NCBI GenBank assembly: GCA_016867455.1
Contig: VGJJ01000004.1
Span: forward strand, 1-39,835
Length of the DNA stretch: 39,835 bases
DNA from: Candidatus Iainarchaeum sp.
GTDB lineage: Archaea > Iainarchaeota > Iainarchaeia > Iainarchaeales > VGJJ01
Reading direction: 5' to 3'
In this document: positions 9,266 to 18,435 of the stretch, piece after piece
Layout: each line of letters begins with the position of its first letter
Position numbering within the stretch: the first letter of the stretch is position 1
The notes under the pieces: generated by a model
The model's database searches: none
Seen by the model: only the letters and a program-made list of their open reading frames with translations
What the model was told of the DNA's origin: nothing
Translations under genes and position numbers: made by a program

Positions 9266-10528
9266 ATGACTGCCGAAAACATGCCATCTACCCAAGCCAA
9301 GAACACCTATGACGTTATCGTCGTGGGAGGGGGCCCGGGTGGAAACTCAACCGCGATGTTTTTGCACAAGAAAGGATACCGCGTTTTATTATTGGATAAG
9401 GCCAAGTATCCCCGCGACAAAATATGCGGAGACGCCATCTCCGGAAAAAGCGTGGGAATGCTCAAAGAACTCGGCATCGAACACGAAATGGAAAAACTAG
9501 ATACCGCAAAAGTATACGGACTCGTCTTCTCTTCTCCGGAAGGAAAAATGCTCGAAATCCCTTTTCCTGTAAAAGATGGGGAAGGACACACGAAAGCACG
9601 AGGATACGTTTGCCGACGCATCGTGTTTGACAATTTCTTATTTTCACACACCAAAAAAATGGTGGATGCCAAAGAAGAATTCCAAGTAACCGATTTGATT
9701 TGGGACAACGATACCGTGGTTGGAGTCAAAGGATTTGACATGAACACGAAGAAAGAATACGAATACAAGGCAAAATTTGTCATTGGAGCAGACGGTGCCA
9801 CTTCACTCGTGGCCAACAAAGTGGGTGCGGAAAAAGTTCCCGACGAACACTTGTGCATGGCGACGCGCGTATACTACGAAGGAATATCTGGAATGACGCC
9901 CAACATTGAAATTCACTTCATCGACTCCGTCATGCCCGGATATTTTTGGATTTTCCCATTAGAAAATGGAAAAGCCAACGTAGGATTGGGAATGGTTTCT
10001 ACGGACCGGCAAAAGAAAGGCGTCAATTTGGTGGCAGAAACCGAACGCGTAATTGTAGAACACCCCTTATTCAAAGAACGATTCAAGAATGCCAAAAAAC
10101 TAACGGACGTAAAAGGATGGACTCTTCCGTTTGGAAGCTTCAAACGAAAACTACACGGAAAAGGATGGTTTTTGGTAGGAGACGCCGCCTCGCTTGTTGA
10201 CCCATTCTCCGGAGAAGGAGTGGGAAACGCGATGACGAGTGGAAAATACGTCTCGGAAATAATCGATGAAGCATTCAAAACCAACAACTTCATGCAGGAA
10301 CACCTGTCACAATACGACACACGCTTATGGAAAGAAATCGGCCCCGAATTGCATACGAGTTACATGCTCCAAAAAATGGGCCGACACAAATGGTTGCTGA
10401 ACATGGTCATCGGGAAAGCATCCCGAAGCAAAGAAGTACGAGACACGATTAGCGGAATGCTGGTGAACGAAGAAGCACGAAAAAGCTTCATTTCACCCAT
10501 GTTCTACGTGAAATTACTCCTCGCGTAA
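9266..10528 (+). CDS. Geranylgeranyl reductase family FAD-dependent oxidoreductase
   Basis: YDVIVVGGGPGGNSTAMFLHKKGYRVLLLDK, CGDAISG, GWFLVGDAASLVDPFSGEGVGNAM. Confidence 0.85.
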   Translation: MTAENMPSTQAKNTYDVIVVGGGPGGNSTAMFLHKKGYRVLLLDKAKYPRDKICGDAISGKSVGMLKELGIEHEMEKLDTAKVYGLVFSSPEGKMLEIPFPVKDGEGHTKARGYVCRRIVFDNFLFSHTKKMVDAKEEFQVTDLIWDNDTVVGVKGFDMNTKKEYEYKAKFVIGADGATSLVANKVGAEKVPDEHLCMATRVYYEGISGMTPNIEIHFIDSVMPGYFWIFPLENGKANVGLGMVSTDRQKKGVNLVAETERVIVEHPLFKERFKNAKKLTDVKGWTLPFGSFKRKLHGKGWFLVGDAASLVDPFSGEGVGNAMTSGKYVSEIIDEAFKTNNFMQEHLSQYDTRLWKEIGPELHTSYMLQKMGRHKWLLNMVIGKASRSKEVRDTISGMLVNEEARKSFISPMFYVKLLLA

Positions 10529-10534
10529 ACACTC

Positions 10535-10558
10535 AACAGGGACTCTTCGTCCCCTGTT
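10535..10558 (+). terminator. Hairpin after geranylgeranyl reductase gene
   Basis: AACAGGGAC tcttc GTCCC(c)TGTT, one bulge. Confidence 0.5.
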
Positions 10559-10596
10559 CCAGAGGGTTTTAATTCCAACTCCGGGTGAACAAAGGT

Positions 10597-11322
10597 ATGC
10601 CTGCTCCTCAAAACGTGGACGTGTCGGTAGTTGTCTGCACGCTCAATGAGGAAAAGAACATCGTTTCGTGTTTGAACGCGCTGCGGGAACAAGAATTTAG
10701 TGGAAAATACGAGATCATCGTCGCGGATGGACATTCCGAAGACAACACAGTAGCATTGGCCAAACCACTCGCCGACAAGATAGTGTTAGAAAAAAAACGA
10801 AGCATTGCTAACGAAAGACAGGCCGGTGCCCGTGTTGCACGAGGAAAAATAATTGCTTTCACGGATGCTGACTCGCGCGCTCCTAAGGATTGGGTCAAAA
10901 AAATACACGAAACATTTGAAAAAAACCCCGACATTGCACTCATTTATGGTCCTGTATTCTATTCGGATGTCACGGAAAACGAGCAGTGGTTATCCACCTT
11001 CTTCATGCCCAAATTCTTACGAATAATGAGCATGCTGCGAATGCACAATCCTATTGGAAGCAACTTAGCCATCCGACGAGAAGTATTTGAAAAAATTGGC
11101 GGGTTTGACACGAGTTACATTACGTGCGAGGATTTAGACTTAGGAAAACGAGCCGCACAACACGGGAAACTACACTATCACTCGCACTTGAAACACTACG
11201 TTTCCGCACGCCGCGTACGAAAGTGGGGCTACCTCAAGTACGTGGGATTCCACTTATACAACGGCGTACGGTATCATTTCACGGGAAAAGCTTCCCGAAA
11301 ATACGAGGACGTGCGGGAGTAA
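10597..11322 (+). CDS. Glycosyltransferase family 2
   Basis: VDVSVVVCTLNEEKNIVSCLNAL, FTDADSRAPKDWV, GGFDTSYITCEDLDLGKRA. Confidence 0.88.
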   Translation: MPAPQNVDVSVVVCTLNEEKNIVSCLNALREQEFSGKYEIIVADGHSEDNTVALAKPLADKIVLEKKRSIANERQAGARVARGKIIAFTDADSRAPKDWVKKIHETFEKNPDIALIYGPVFYSDVTENEQWLSTFFMPKFLRIMSMLRMHNPIGSNLAIRREVFEKIGGFDTSYITCEDLDLGKRAAQHGKLHYHSHLKHYVSARRVRKWGYLKYVGFHLYNGVRYHFTGKASRKYEDVRE

Positions 11323-11358
11323 TTCTCCATTATAAAGCCCGAAAGGGATGAAACCATC

Positions 11359-12510
11359 ATGCGCATCGCCATTTTCACGGATTCATTCTGGCCGCAAGTC
11401 AACGGAGTAACCACGAGCATCCTCAACATGGTGGACACCTTATCCCAGGAAGGGCATCACTTTCTCATTTTCGCCCCCAAACCCAAAAAATTCCCAGGAG
11501 ATGCTCCACTGCTCAAAAACACTCAAATCATTTGGCTGCCCGCGGAACCACTCCCAACATACACCGATTATCTCATGGCCTATCTTGTTCCACCCTCGGC
11601 GAAAAAAATATTCAAGGAATTCCACGCGGATTTAGTGCACGTCCACACGCCCTTTTTTGTGGCCCAAAAAGGAATCAAATACGCACAACGGGCACACATC
11701 CCCGTGATTGGAACATTTCATACTCTGGTATCGGAGTTCTTGGACTATGTTCCTATTCCAAAAATCAAACACAACCCCATCATGAAACAATTAACCTGGG
11801 TGTACACGCAACATGTTTATGGAAAATGCGACGTGATAACAACTCCCACGAAAGTATTAGCGGATGAATTACACGAACACGGATTCAAAAACGTGCACGT
11901 GCTCACGAATGCCATCGATTATGAGTTATTCTCTCACGGAAAAAATGCCGAATGGGGAAAAAAGATTAATTTGTGTTACTTTGGACGCGTATCATTCGAA
12001 AAACGCATTGATGTGGCGCTCGAAGCATTATTTTTGCTTCGCAAAAAATACACTAGTGTGGAGATGAACATTATTGGGTCGGGCCCCGCTGAAAAATCAC
12101 TCCAAACACTCTCACGCGAATTAGGATTAGAAAAACACGTTCACTTTTTAGGCGTCAAACGAGGAAAAGAACTCGCACGCGCCGTAAAACAAAACCATCT
12201 CCTCATTGCTCCCTCCCCCATGGAGACGCAAGGATTGTACGTGTTAGAAGCCATGGCTGCCGGCTTGTGTGTCGTTGGCGCGAATGCGCGCGCCATTCCC
12301 GCAGCATTAGGAAAAAACGAGCGCGGATTATTGTTTGAAGCCAACAATGTAGAAGATTGTGCCCAAAAAATAGAAAAAGTCATGAAAAACGCTCAACGTA
12401 GAAAAAAACTCGCCACGAATGCAAAAAAATGGGTGAAACACTACAGCAAAAAGTCTATTGCACGCGAGTGGATGGCACTCTACACGAAAACACGAGCCCA
12501 TCACCCTTAA
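11359..12510 (+). CDS. Glycosyltransferase family 4 (diacylglycerol glucosyltransferase-like)
   Basis: MRIAIFTDSFWPQVNGVTTSILNMVDTL, LVHVHTPFF, CYFGRVSFEKRIDVALEAL, APSPMETQGLYVLEAMAAG. Confidence 0.88.
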   Translation: MRIAIFTDSFWPQVNGVTTSILNMVDTLSQEGHHFLIFAPKPKKFPGDAPLLKNTQIIWLPAEPLPTYTDYLMAYLVPPSAKKIFKEFHADLVHVHTPFFVAQKGIKYAQRAHIPVIGTFHTLVSEFLDYVPIPKIKHNPIMKQLTWVYTQHVYGKCDVITTPTKVLADELHEHGFKNVHVLTNAIDYELFSHGKNAEWGKKINLCYFGRVSFEKRIDVALEALFLLRKKYTSVEMNIIGSGPAEKSLQTLSRELGLEKHVHFLGVKRGKELARAVKQNHLLIAPSPMETQGLYVLEAMAAGLCVVGANARAIPAALGKNERGLLFEANNVEDCAQKIEKVMKNAQRRKKLATNAKKWVKHYSKKSIAREWMALYTKTRAHHP

Positions 12511-12524
12511 ATTGGCCCCAATTT
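12506..12524. promoter_or_regulatory. TATA-like element overlapped by inverted repeat upstream of frdA
   Basis: cttAAATTGG CC CCAATTT; TATA-like cttaaatt ~22-29 nt upstream of ATG 12535. Confidence 0.4.
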
Positions 12525-12534
12525 TGGTTGAAGT

Positions 12535-14250
12535 ATGTCCACGCTCACGCATGACATTCTCATTATTGGGGCAGGCCTCGCCGGACAGCGCGCGGCGATT
12601 GAAGCACGCAAACAAAACATGGACGTGGGAATTATTTCCAAGGTCCACCCCGTACGTTCGCACTCTGTGGCGGCCGCGGGAGGAATTAATGCAGCCATTG
12701 GAGAAGGGGATGACTGGAAAGCCCATTTCCGCGACACCGTGTATGGAAGTGACTTTCTCGCCGACCAAGACGCGGTCAAAATACTCTGCCAAGACGCCCC
12801 CTCGCGTGTAAAAGAAATGGAATCCTGGGGCGTAGTCTTCTCACGAACCAACAAAGGAGAAATCGCCCAACGACCATTTGGAGGACAATCCGTTGCGCGC
12901 ACGTGTTACGCGTCCGACCGCACCGGACACATGCTCCTGCACACCACGTATGATCAGCTCATGAAAACACGCCCGACGATTTACTCGGAACACTATGCAT
13001 TATCCCTCATCACGGAAAACAACCACTGCGCGGGAGCAGTAGTATGGGACATGGAAAAAGGAAAAATCATTAGTATGCGTGCCAACGCCGTGCTGCTCGC
13101 CACAGGAGGATATGGGAGAGCATTCTCCGTGACCACGAATGCGCGCATCTGCACCGGAGACGGACTCTCCCTCGCGTACAACGCGGGATTGCCACTAGAG
13201 GACATGGAATTCGTCCAATTTCACCCATCCGGAATGTATGGAAAAGGATTCTTAGTCAGTGAAGCCTCGCGCGGAGAAGGAGCATACCTGCTCAACTCCA
13301 AGAATGAACGATTCATGAAAAAATATGCCCCCCAAAAAATGGAACTCGCTTCACGCGATATTATCGCGCGCGCAATCATGAGTGAAATCGCCCACGGAAG
13401 GGGATGCGGTTCCCAAAAAGACCACGTGTATTTAGACGTGCGACACTTGGGGGAGAAAAAAATCATTGAACGCATTCCAGAAATACGAAAAACCGTGCAC
13501 GAACAACTCGGCATGGATTGCGTGAAAGAACTCATCCCCATTATTCCAACCGCACATTACTCCATGGGGGGCGTTCCCACGAATGTGCACACGCAAGTCA
13601 TTGTGGACGCGCACAATAATCCTTTTCCAGGATTATATGCCGCGGGAGAAGTGTCCTGCTTATCCGTACATGGAGCTAATCGATTGGGAGGAAACTCTCT
13701 ACTAGAAACCATTGTATTTGGACGCATCGCCGGACAAAAAATGGCCGAGCATGTGCGCGAAAACACACGCAACAAGGGAAGTGTTGATTTTTCCCACCAC
13801 GAAGAAAAGGCCCGTGCTCGCGTGGACGAACTATTAACAAGCGTCAAAGGAACCAAGAGCCACGTTTTGAGAACAAAACTCCAACAACTCATGATGGAAA
13901 ACGTGGGCGTATACCGAAGCAAAACAGGATTAACCAGCGCCCAACGCGCATGGAAAAAACTCTCTACGGAAAGCAAAGCCATTCACGTGGAAGACAAGTC
14001 CCCTACGTTTAACATGGACCTCATTCACGCGTTAGAATGTCAAAACCTCGTAACATTCTCTCAAAGCATAATCGCCAGTGCCCTCGCACGAACCGAAACA
14101 CGTGGGAGCCACGCACGCACAGACTATCCCGCTAGAAATGATCAAAAATGGTTGAAACACTCCATGGCCGTGCAACACGGAGAAAACGTCCAATTATTCT
14201 ACAAGCCGGTAATCATTGCAGGATATGCTCCGGAAGCGAGGCACTACTAG
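12535..14250 (+). CDS. frdA/sdhA: Fumarate reductase/succinate dehydrogenase flavoprotein subunit
   Basis: HSVAAAGGINAAIGEGDDWKAHFRDTVYGSDFLADQDAV, RPFGGQSVARTCYASDRTGH, QFHPSGMYGKGFLVSEASRGEGAYLLN, HYSMGGVPTN, HGANRLGGNSLLETIVFGRIAG. Confidence 0.93.
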   Translation: MSTLTHDILIIGAGLAGQRAAIEARKQNMDVGIISKVHPVRSHSVAAAGGINAAIGEGDDWKAHFRDTVYGSDFLADQDAVKILCQDAPSRVKEMESWGVVFSRTNKGEIAQRPFGGQSVARTCYASDRTGHMLLHTTYDQLMKTRPTIYSEHYALSLITENNHCAGAVVWDMEKGKIISMRANAVLLATGGYGRAFSVTTNARICTGDGLSLAYNAGLPLEDMEFVQFHPSGMYGKGFLVSEASRGEGAYLLNSKNERFMKKYAPQKMELASRDIIARAIMSEIAHGRGCGSQKDHVYLDVRHLGEKKIIERIPEIRKTVHEQLGMDCVKELIPIIPTAHYSMGGVPTNVHTQVIVDAHNNPFPGLYAAGEVSCLSVHGANRLGGNSLLETIVFGRIAGQKMAEHVRENTRNKGSVDFSHHEEKARARVDELLTSVKGTKSHVLRTKLQQLMMENVGVYRSKTGLTSAQRAWKKLSTESKAIHVEDKSPTFNMDLIHALECQNLVTFSQSIIASALARTETRGSHARTDYPARNDQKWLKHSMAVQHGENVQLFYKPVIIAGYAPEARHY

Positions 14251-14251
14251 T

Positions 14252-15082
14252 ATGGCTGCACGCCAAAAAAAACGTAAACAAACGCGCAAAAACACGCGAC
14301 CGCGTTCACGCGAAACGAAAAAACGCCAACGCGCCCCCGTGAAAAAAACACGTGCAACGTTAAACATTGAAAAATCCATTCTTCACGTGAGAGTAGCGCG
14401 ATACAATCCTCAAATGGATTTTCACGCGCGCACGCACGAGTATCACGTGACGCTCAACAAAGGAGAAAGTGTACTTGATTTACTCACGCGAATTCACGAG
14501 ACGCAGGATGGGAGCTTAACCTTCCGTGCAAGCTGCGGATACGGAGGATGCGGTGCATGCGGAGTCAAAGTGAATGGAAAAACGGTACTCGGTTGCGTGA
14601 CGCAAGTCAGCGACCTCATGACCGAAAACCAAACCATACACATTGAACCATTGCATGAGAACGTCATCAAAGATTTAGTGGTGGACGAAAAGCCCTTTTT
14701 TGATGAATTAGAAAAAATAAGCCCATGGATAACCCCCCGCATAAATGATGTGAAACGAAACCACAAAATGGGAATCAATGATGTCCAAAAACTAGGAAAT
14801 GCCCACCAATGCATTCTCTGCGGAATATGCAACGCCCACGCCGAGAGTCAAAAAACAGGAGAATTAGGTCCCGCCGCCATGGTGAAAGCCTATCGATACC
14901 GCATGGATGTCCGCGACGCCAACACGCAGCGCGACGCTGTTATTAGTAAACAATTCCCCGTTCATTACTCACTAGAAAAGGCCAACGCCTGCCCCCGAAG
15001 CATTTTCCCGGGGGATAAAATAAAAGAGATGAGAGAATTATCTCATAAACAAAAACAAACTTTTCGCGGTGTGAAAAAATAA
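14252..15082 (+). CDS. frdB/sdhB: Fumarate reductase/succinate dehydrogenase iron-sulfur subunit, lacking [3Fe-4S] ligands
   Basis: [2Fe-2S] motif CGYGGCGACGVKVNGKTVLGC; CILCGICNAHAE and ANACPRSIFP; GPAAMVKAYRYRMDVRD; basic N-terminal extension. Confidence 0.9.
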   Translation: MAARQKKRKQTRKNTRPRSRETKKRQRAPVKKTRATLNIEKSILHVRVARYNPQMDFHARTHEYHVTLNKGESVLDLLTRIHETQDGSLTFRASCGYGGCGACGVKVNGKTVLGCVTQVSDLMTENQTIHIEPLHENVIKDLVVDEKPFFDELEKISPWITPRINDVKRNHKMGINDVQKLGNAHQCILCGICNAHAESQKTGELGPAAMVKAYRYRMDVRDANTQRDAVISKQFPVHYSLEKANACPRSIFPGDKIKEMRELSHKQKQTFRGVKK

Positions 15083-16563
15083 TGAAAAAAATACGCAAAC
15101 ATTATCGACTCGAGCAAGACGCCCTCGGAACCAAACGCGTTCCCAATGATGCGTACACGGGAATATTTTATTCCCGCGCAAAAGAAAACTTTTCACTATC
15201 AACAAGACGATTTCCTCAGGAATTTTTCCACCAATTAGCTATTATCAAACGCGTCTCGGCCGAAGAACACGTGAAATTGAAACAACTCGATGAAGAAGTA
15301 GGAAAAGCCATTGCACGCGCAACTAGGGAAGTAGAAAAAGGAACATTTGACGAGTGGTTCGACATTGATGTATACGAAGCAGGGGCAGGAACACCCCTCA
15401 ACATGACCATGAATGAGGTTATTTCTAACCGCGCACTCGAATTATTGCACGAACGCAAAGGAAAATACGCACGAATACATCCAAATAATCACGTCAACAT
15501 GGGACAGTCCACCAATGATGTAATTCCCACCGCACTGCGGATCACCACCTTATTATTTTCACGAGAACTTGAAAACGAACTAGAAAAAACCATCCACGAA
15601 ACACTAAAACTAAGTAAACGTTATTCCACTTTTGCAAAAACCGGACGCACGCACGTACAAGCAGCTGTTCCCGTGACATTTGGACAAGAATTGAGCGTGT
15701 ACGCCCATTCGTTACGTGAACGATTGGAAACCATCCGCGAGGCGAAAAACCATTTACTCACGATTCCACTCGGGGGAACAGCGGTAGGGACGGGCATCAC
15801 CACGACCCCCCATTACGCGCGCGCGGTCGTGCAACGATTAGCGCGCGAAACACGACTCCCTTTACGCGAGGCGCCTAATAAAATGCTCTTAACGAGCCAC
15901 ATGACGGATTTTCAACATTATTCCAATGCACTATCGGAGCTAGCATCGGATGTGCAACTATGGATGAACGATTGGGTACTCTTGGGATCGGACCCTTACG
16001 CGGGGTTGGGGGAAATCCACCTACTTGAAGTGGAACCGGGAAGCAGCATCATGCCTGGAAAAATTAATCCAAGTATTTTAGAAGCACTCAAAATGATCAC
16101 GTTACAAGTCCAAGGCAATCACGAGACCATCCGTCTGAGTTGCGAGTCCACGCAACTCGAACTTAATGTCATGACTCCCGTGATGGGAAGCAATTTGTTC
16201 GAATCCATTCAACTATTGACACGTGGAATAACCATGTTCCGCGAAAAATGTCTCGTACACGTTCGGGCAACTCCTCGTATGAGCGAATTATTACAAAAAA
16301 GCACATCCGTGGCAACGGCACTCAACCCATATGTGGGGTATGATGTGGTTGCATTCCTCGTGAAAAAATCACTCGCTACGAATACGTTGTTCTCCCAACT
16401 CGTGATAAATGAGGGATTGCTCCTCCCTGCCGAAGCCAATGTTTTACTGCATCCAGCATATCTAACAAAACCCCGAAAAGTAGATGCTGCTTTGCGCGCG
16501 GCCATCCGTTCACGCACAACGTATCAAAAAATTCGCGAGCATGTGCAAAAATATTCCCGATAA
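15082..16563 (+). CDS. aspA: Aspartase/fumarase superfamily lyase, probably aspartate ammonia-lyase
   Basis: RLEQDALGTKRVPNDAYTGI, AGAGTPLNMTMNEV, HVNMGQSTNDVIPT, GSSIMPGKINPSILEA, QLELNVMTPVMGSNLFESIQLL (aspartase-like rather than FumC-like). Confidence 0.78.
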   Translation: MKKIRKHYRLEQDALGTKRVPNDAYTGIFYSRAKENFSLSTRRFPQEFFHQLAIIKRVSAEEHVKLKQLDEEVGKAIARATREVEKGTFDEWFDIDVYEAGAGTPLNMTMNEVISNRALELLHERKGKYARIHPNNHVNMGQSTNDVIPTALRITTLLFSRELENELEKTIHETLKLSKRYSTFAKTGRTHVQAAVPVTFGQELSVYAHSLRERLETIREAKNHLLTIPLGGTAVGTGITTTPHYARAVVQRLARETRLPLREAPNKMLLTSHMTDFQHYSNALSELASDVQLWMNDWVLLGSDPYAGLGEIHLLEVEPGSSIMPGKINPSILEALKMITLQVQGNHETIRLSCESTQLELNVMTPVMGSNLFESIQLLTRGITMFREKCLVHVRATPRMSELLQKSTSVATALNPYVGYDVVAFLVKKSLATNTLFSQLVINEGLLLPAEANVLLHPAYLTKPRKVDAALRAAIRSRTTYQKIREHVQKYSR

Positions 16564-16600
16564 TCAGCGATCTTAAAAAGAAAAGAAACCGTTTCCACGC

Positions 16601-17029
16601 ATGGCTCACCGATATTTCACACTAACTGAAGCGGAAGCACTATTGCCTAAAGTAAAACTCCACATGGACAAACTAATGAATCTTCACGATGAATTATCCG
16701 CACTCTCAGGAGTAAAATTACACGCGGAAGAACTCGATTGGAAAACACACTTACTTGCTATCAACATCAACAAACGATATCATGAACTATCATTCAAATA
16801 TTTCGCCGAACTAGAAGCGCTCACCCATTTAGGATGCTACGTGAAGGACGTAGGACAAGGGCTCGTTGATTTCTATTCTAAACTCGACCAAAAAGACGTG
16901 CTACTCTGTTGGCAGTACGATGAACCCACTATCTTGTATTATCATGACGAAAGCACGGGAAAGAGCGGGAGAATCCCCATTCACGTGTTAAAAGAAAAGC
17001 TCGCGGCCCAAACGAAGACGCTGCTCTAA
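16601..17029 (+). CDS. DUF2203 family protein
   Basis: YFTLTEAEALLPKVK ... GCYVKDVGQGLVDFYSKLDQKDVLLCWQYDEPTILYYHDESTGKSGRIPI. Confidence 0.8.
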   Translation: MAHRYFTLTEAEALLPKVKLHMDKLMNLHDELSALSGVKLHAEELDWKTHLLAININKRYHELSFKYFAELEALTHLGCYVKDVGQGLVDFYSKLDQKDVLLCWQYDEPTILYYHDESTGKSGRIPIHVLKEKLAAQTKTLL

Positions 17030-17055
17030 TAAACACAACACGCTTTCTTTTTCTG

Positions 17056-17700
17056 ATGACTGGATCCGTTCACGATTACGTGGAAAAATATTCGCTGGGG
17101 GTTATATTACGAGATAACACGCTCAGCGAGTACAACACATTTTTGAAAAATTTGGGCGAGCATACCTCGCTCGAAAAAATTGCAGCCGAATACGTGAAAC
17201 GAAAAGGTTCATGCCGCATTTTAGATATTGGTTGTGGAAACGGACAAGCGCTGCACGAACTCAAACAACATGTATCAACACTTGTACATGCGATTGGAAT
17301 TGACCTCCTTCCATTGCACGACGCAAGAGTACTTGATGAATTTATTCAAGGAAACGTGCATGACGTTCCATTGCCCAGCGAGTGTGATATTATAGTTAGT
17401 TTTCGTGCCCTTCACGAAATAGGCTCGCTCGAACAACTCCTTCCGCGTGTAACAAATGCATTAGGAAAGGGCGGCCGTGCGTATTTGTGGATACGCTTTC
17501 GAAAAATAGTGGAAGGAAAAATTGTTTTTGAAGGAGAAATGAACGAGCACGAGGAAAAATACCTCCAAACAATGGCTTCACAACGTGAATTAGGCAATTG
17601 TCGCGTGTTAGTGGAATCGGTTCCCTTGCCCATTCCAGGTCAAGCACACCATAAACCCGCGTATGCGGCGGGATACATTATCGTGATGCTCCGGCAATAA
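17056..17700 (+). CDS. Class I SAM-dependent methyltransferase
   Basis: CRILDIGCGNGQALHEL motif I, IVSFRALHEIG, GGRAYLWIR. Confidence 0.82.
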   Translation: MTGSVHDYVEKYSLGVILRDNTLSEYNTFLKNLGEHTSLEKIAAEYVKRKGSCRILDIGCGNGQALHELKQHVSTLVHAIGIDLLPLHDARVLDEFIQGNVHDVPLPSECDIIVSFRALHEIGSLEQLLPRVTNALGKGGRAYLWIRFRKIVEGKIVFEGEMNEHEEKYLQTMASQRELGNCRVLVESVPLPIPGQAHHKPAYAAGYIIVMLRQ

Positions 17701-17727
17701 TTCCATTTTTTTTCGCTCGCGCGTTTG

Positions 17728-17734
17728 TTTATAT
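17728..17734 (+). promoter_or_regulatory. TATA box for superoxide dismutase gene
   Basis: TTTATAT about 50 nt upstream of ATG with GGAG RBS. Confidence 0.5.
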
Positions 17735-17784
17735 CCATTTTGATTTACTATCGTTACTATTCGTTATGAAAAGGAGCTGAAACC

Positions 17785-18396
17785 ATGACTGACGCTAAAC
17801 CACTAACCTACAAGACTCTCAACGGCCTGTCCGAAAAACAACTCGCCGAACACCACGACGTGCTGTATGCAGGATACGTGAAGAAAACGGATGAAATTCG
17901 CGAAAAACTCAAAACGGTTGATTTGACGAAAGCCAATGGAACATATTCTGATTTGAGAGAACTCAAACTCGAAGAAGGATTTGCGGTGAATGGTGTACGT
18001 TTGCACGAAGGATATTTTGCCGCGTTGGGAGGAAACGGTGGAAAACCGCAAGGGGACTTATTGAAAATGATTGAACACGACTTCGGATCATATGAGAAAT
18101 GGGAAGCCGAATTCAAAGCATTGGGTTTGTGTGCCCGAGGATGGGTCGTGCTCGCATTTGACTGGGAAGACATGAAATTACACAACTACATTTGTGATGT
18201 GCACAACCACGGAGGAATATGGTCCTGCTCTCCCGTTCTCATACTCGATGTGTACGAGCACGCGTACTTTTTGGATTATGGAACCAAACGCAAGGACTAC
18301 ATTGATGTGTTCATGAAGAACGTGAACTGGAAGAACCCGGAAACATTTGTACAGAATATGCGCCTCATGGAAGGAAGAAAGGCCGCAGGACACTAA
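17785..18396 (+). CDS. sod: Fe/Mn superoxide dismutase
   Basis: LAEHHDVLYAGYVKK; PVLILDVYEHAYFLDYGTKRKDYIDVFMKNVNW metal-ligand signature DxxEHAYxLDY. Confidence 0.92.
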   Translation: MTDAKPLTYKTLNGLSEKQLAEHHDVLYAGYVKKTDEIREKLKTVDLTKANGTYSDLRELKLEEGFAVNGVRLHEGYFAALGGNGGKPQGDLLKMIEHDFGSYEKWEAEFKALGLCARGWVVLAFDWEDMKLHNYICDVHNHGGIWSCSPVLILDVYEHAYFLDYGTKRKDYIDVFMKNVNWKNPETFVQNMRLMEGRKAAGH

Positions 18397-18435
18397 TCCT
18401 ACCCCCCTTTCCCGGGTGCCTTTTAATTTCTTTTT

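Noticed and set aside
12535-14250. L-aspartate oxidase (NadB) or thiol:fumarate reductase flavoprotein instead of FrdA/SdhA
   Set aside because: Adjacent ferredoxin-fold FrdB-like subunit and full SdhA/FrdA motif set favour FrdA/SdhA; no CCG-type TfrB domain is present in the partner
15082-16563. Fumarase FumC
   Set aside because: QLELNVMTPVMG and the N-terminal region resemble aspartase more; residual uncertainty is kept in the confidence
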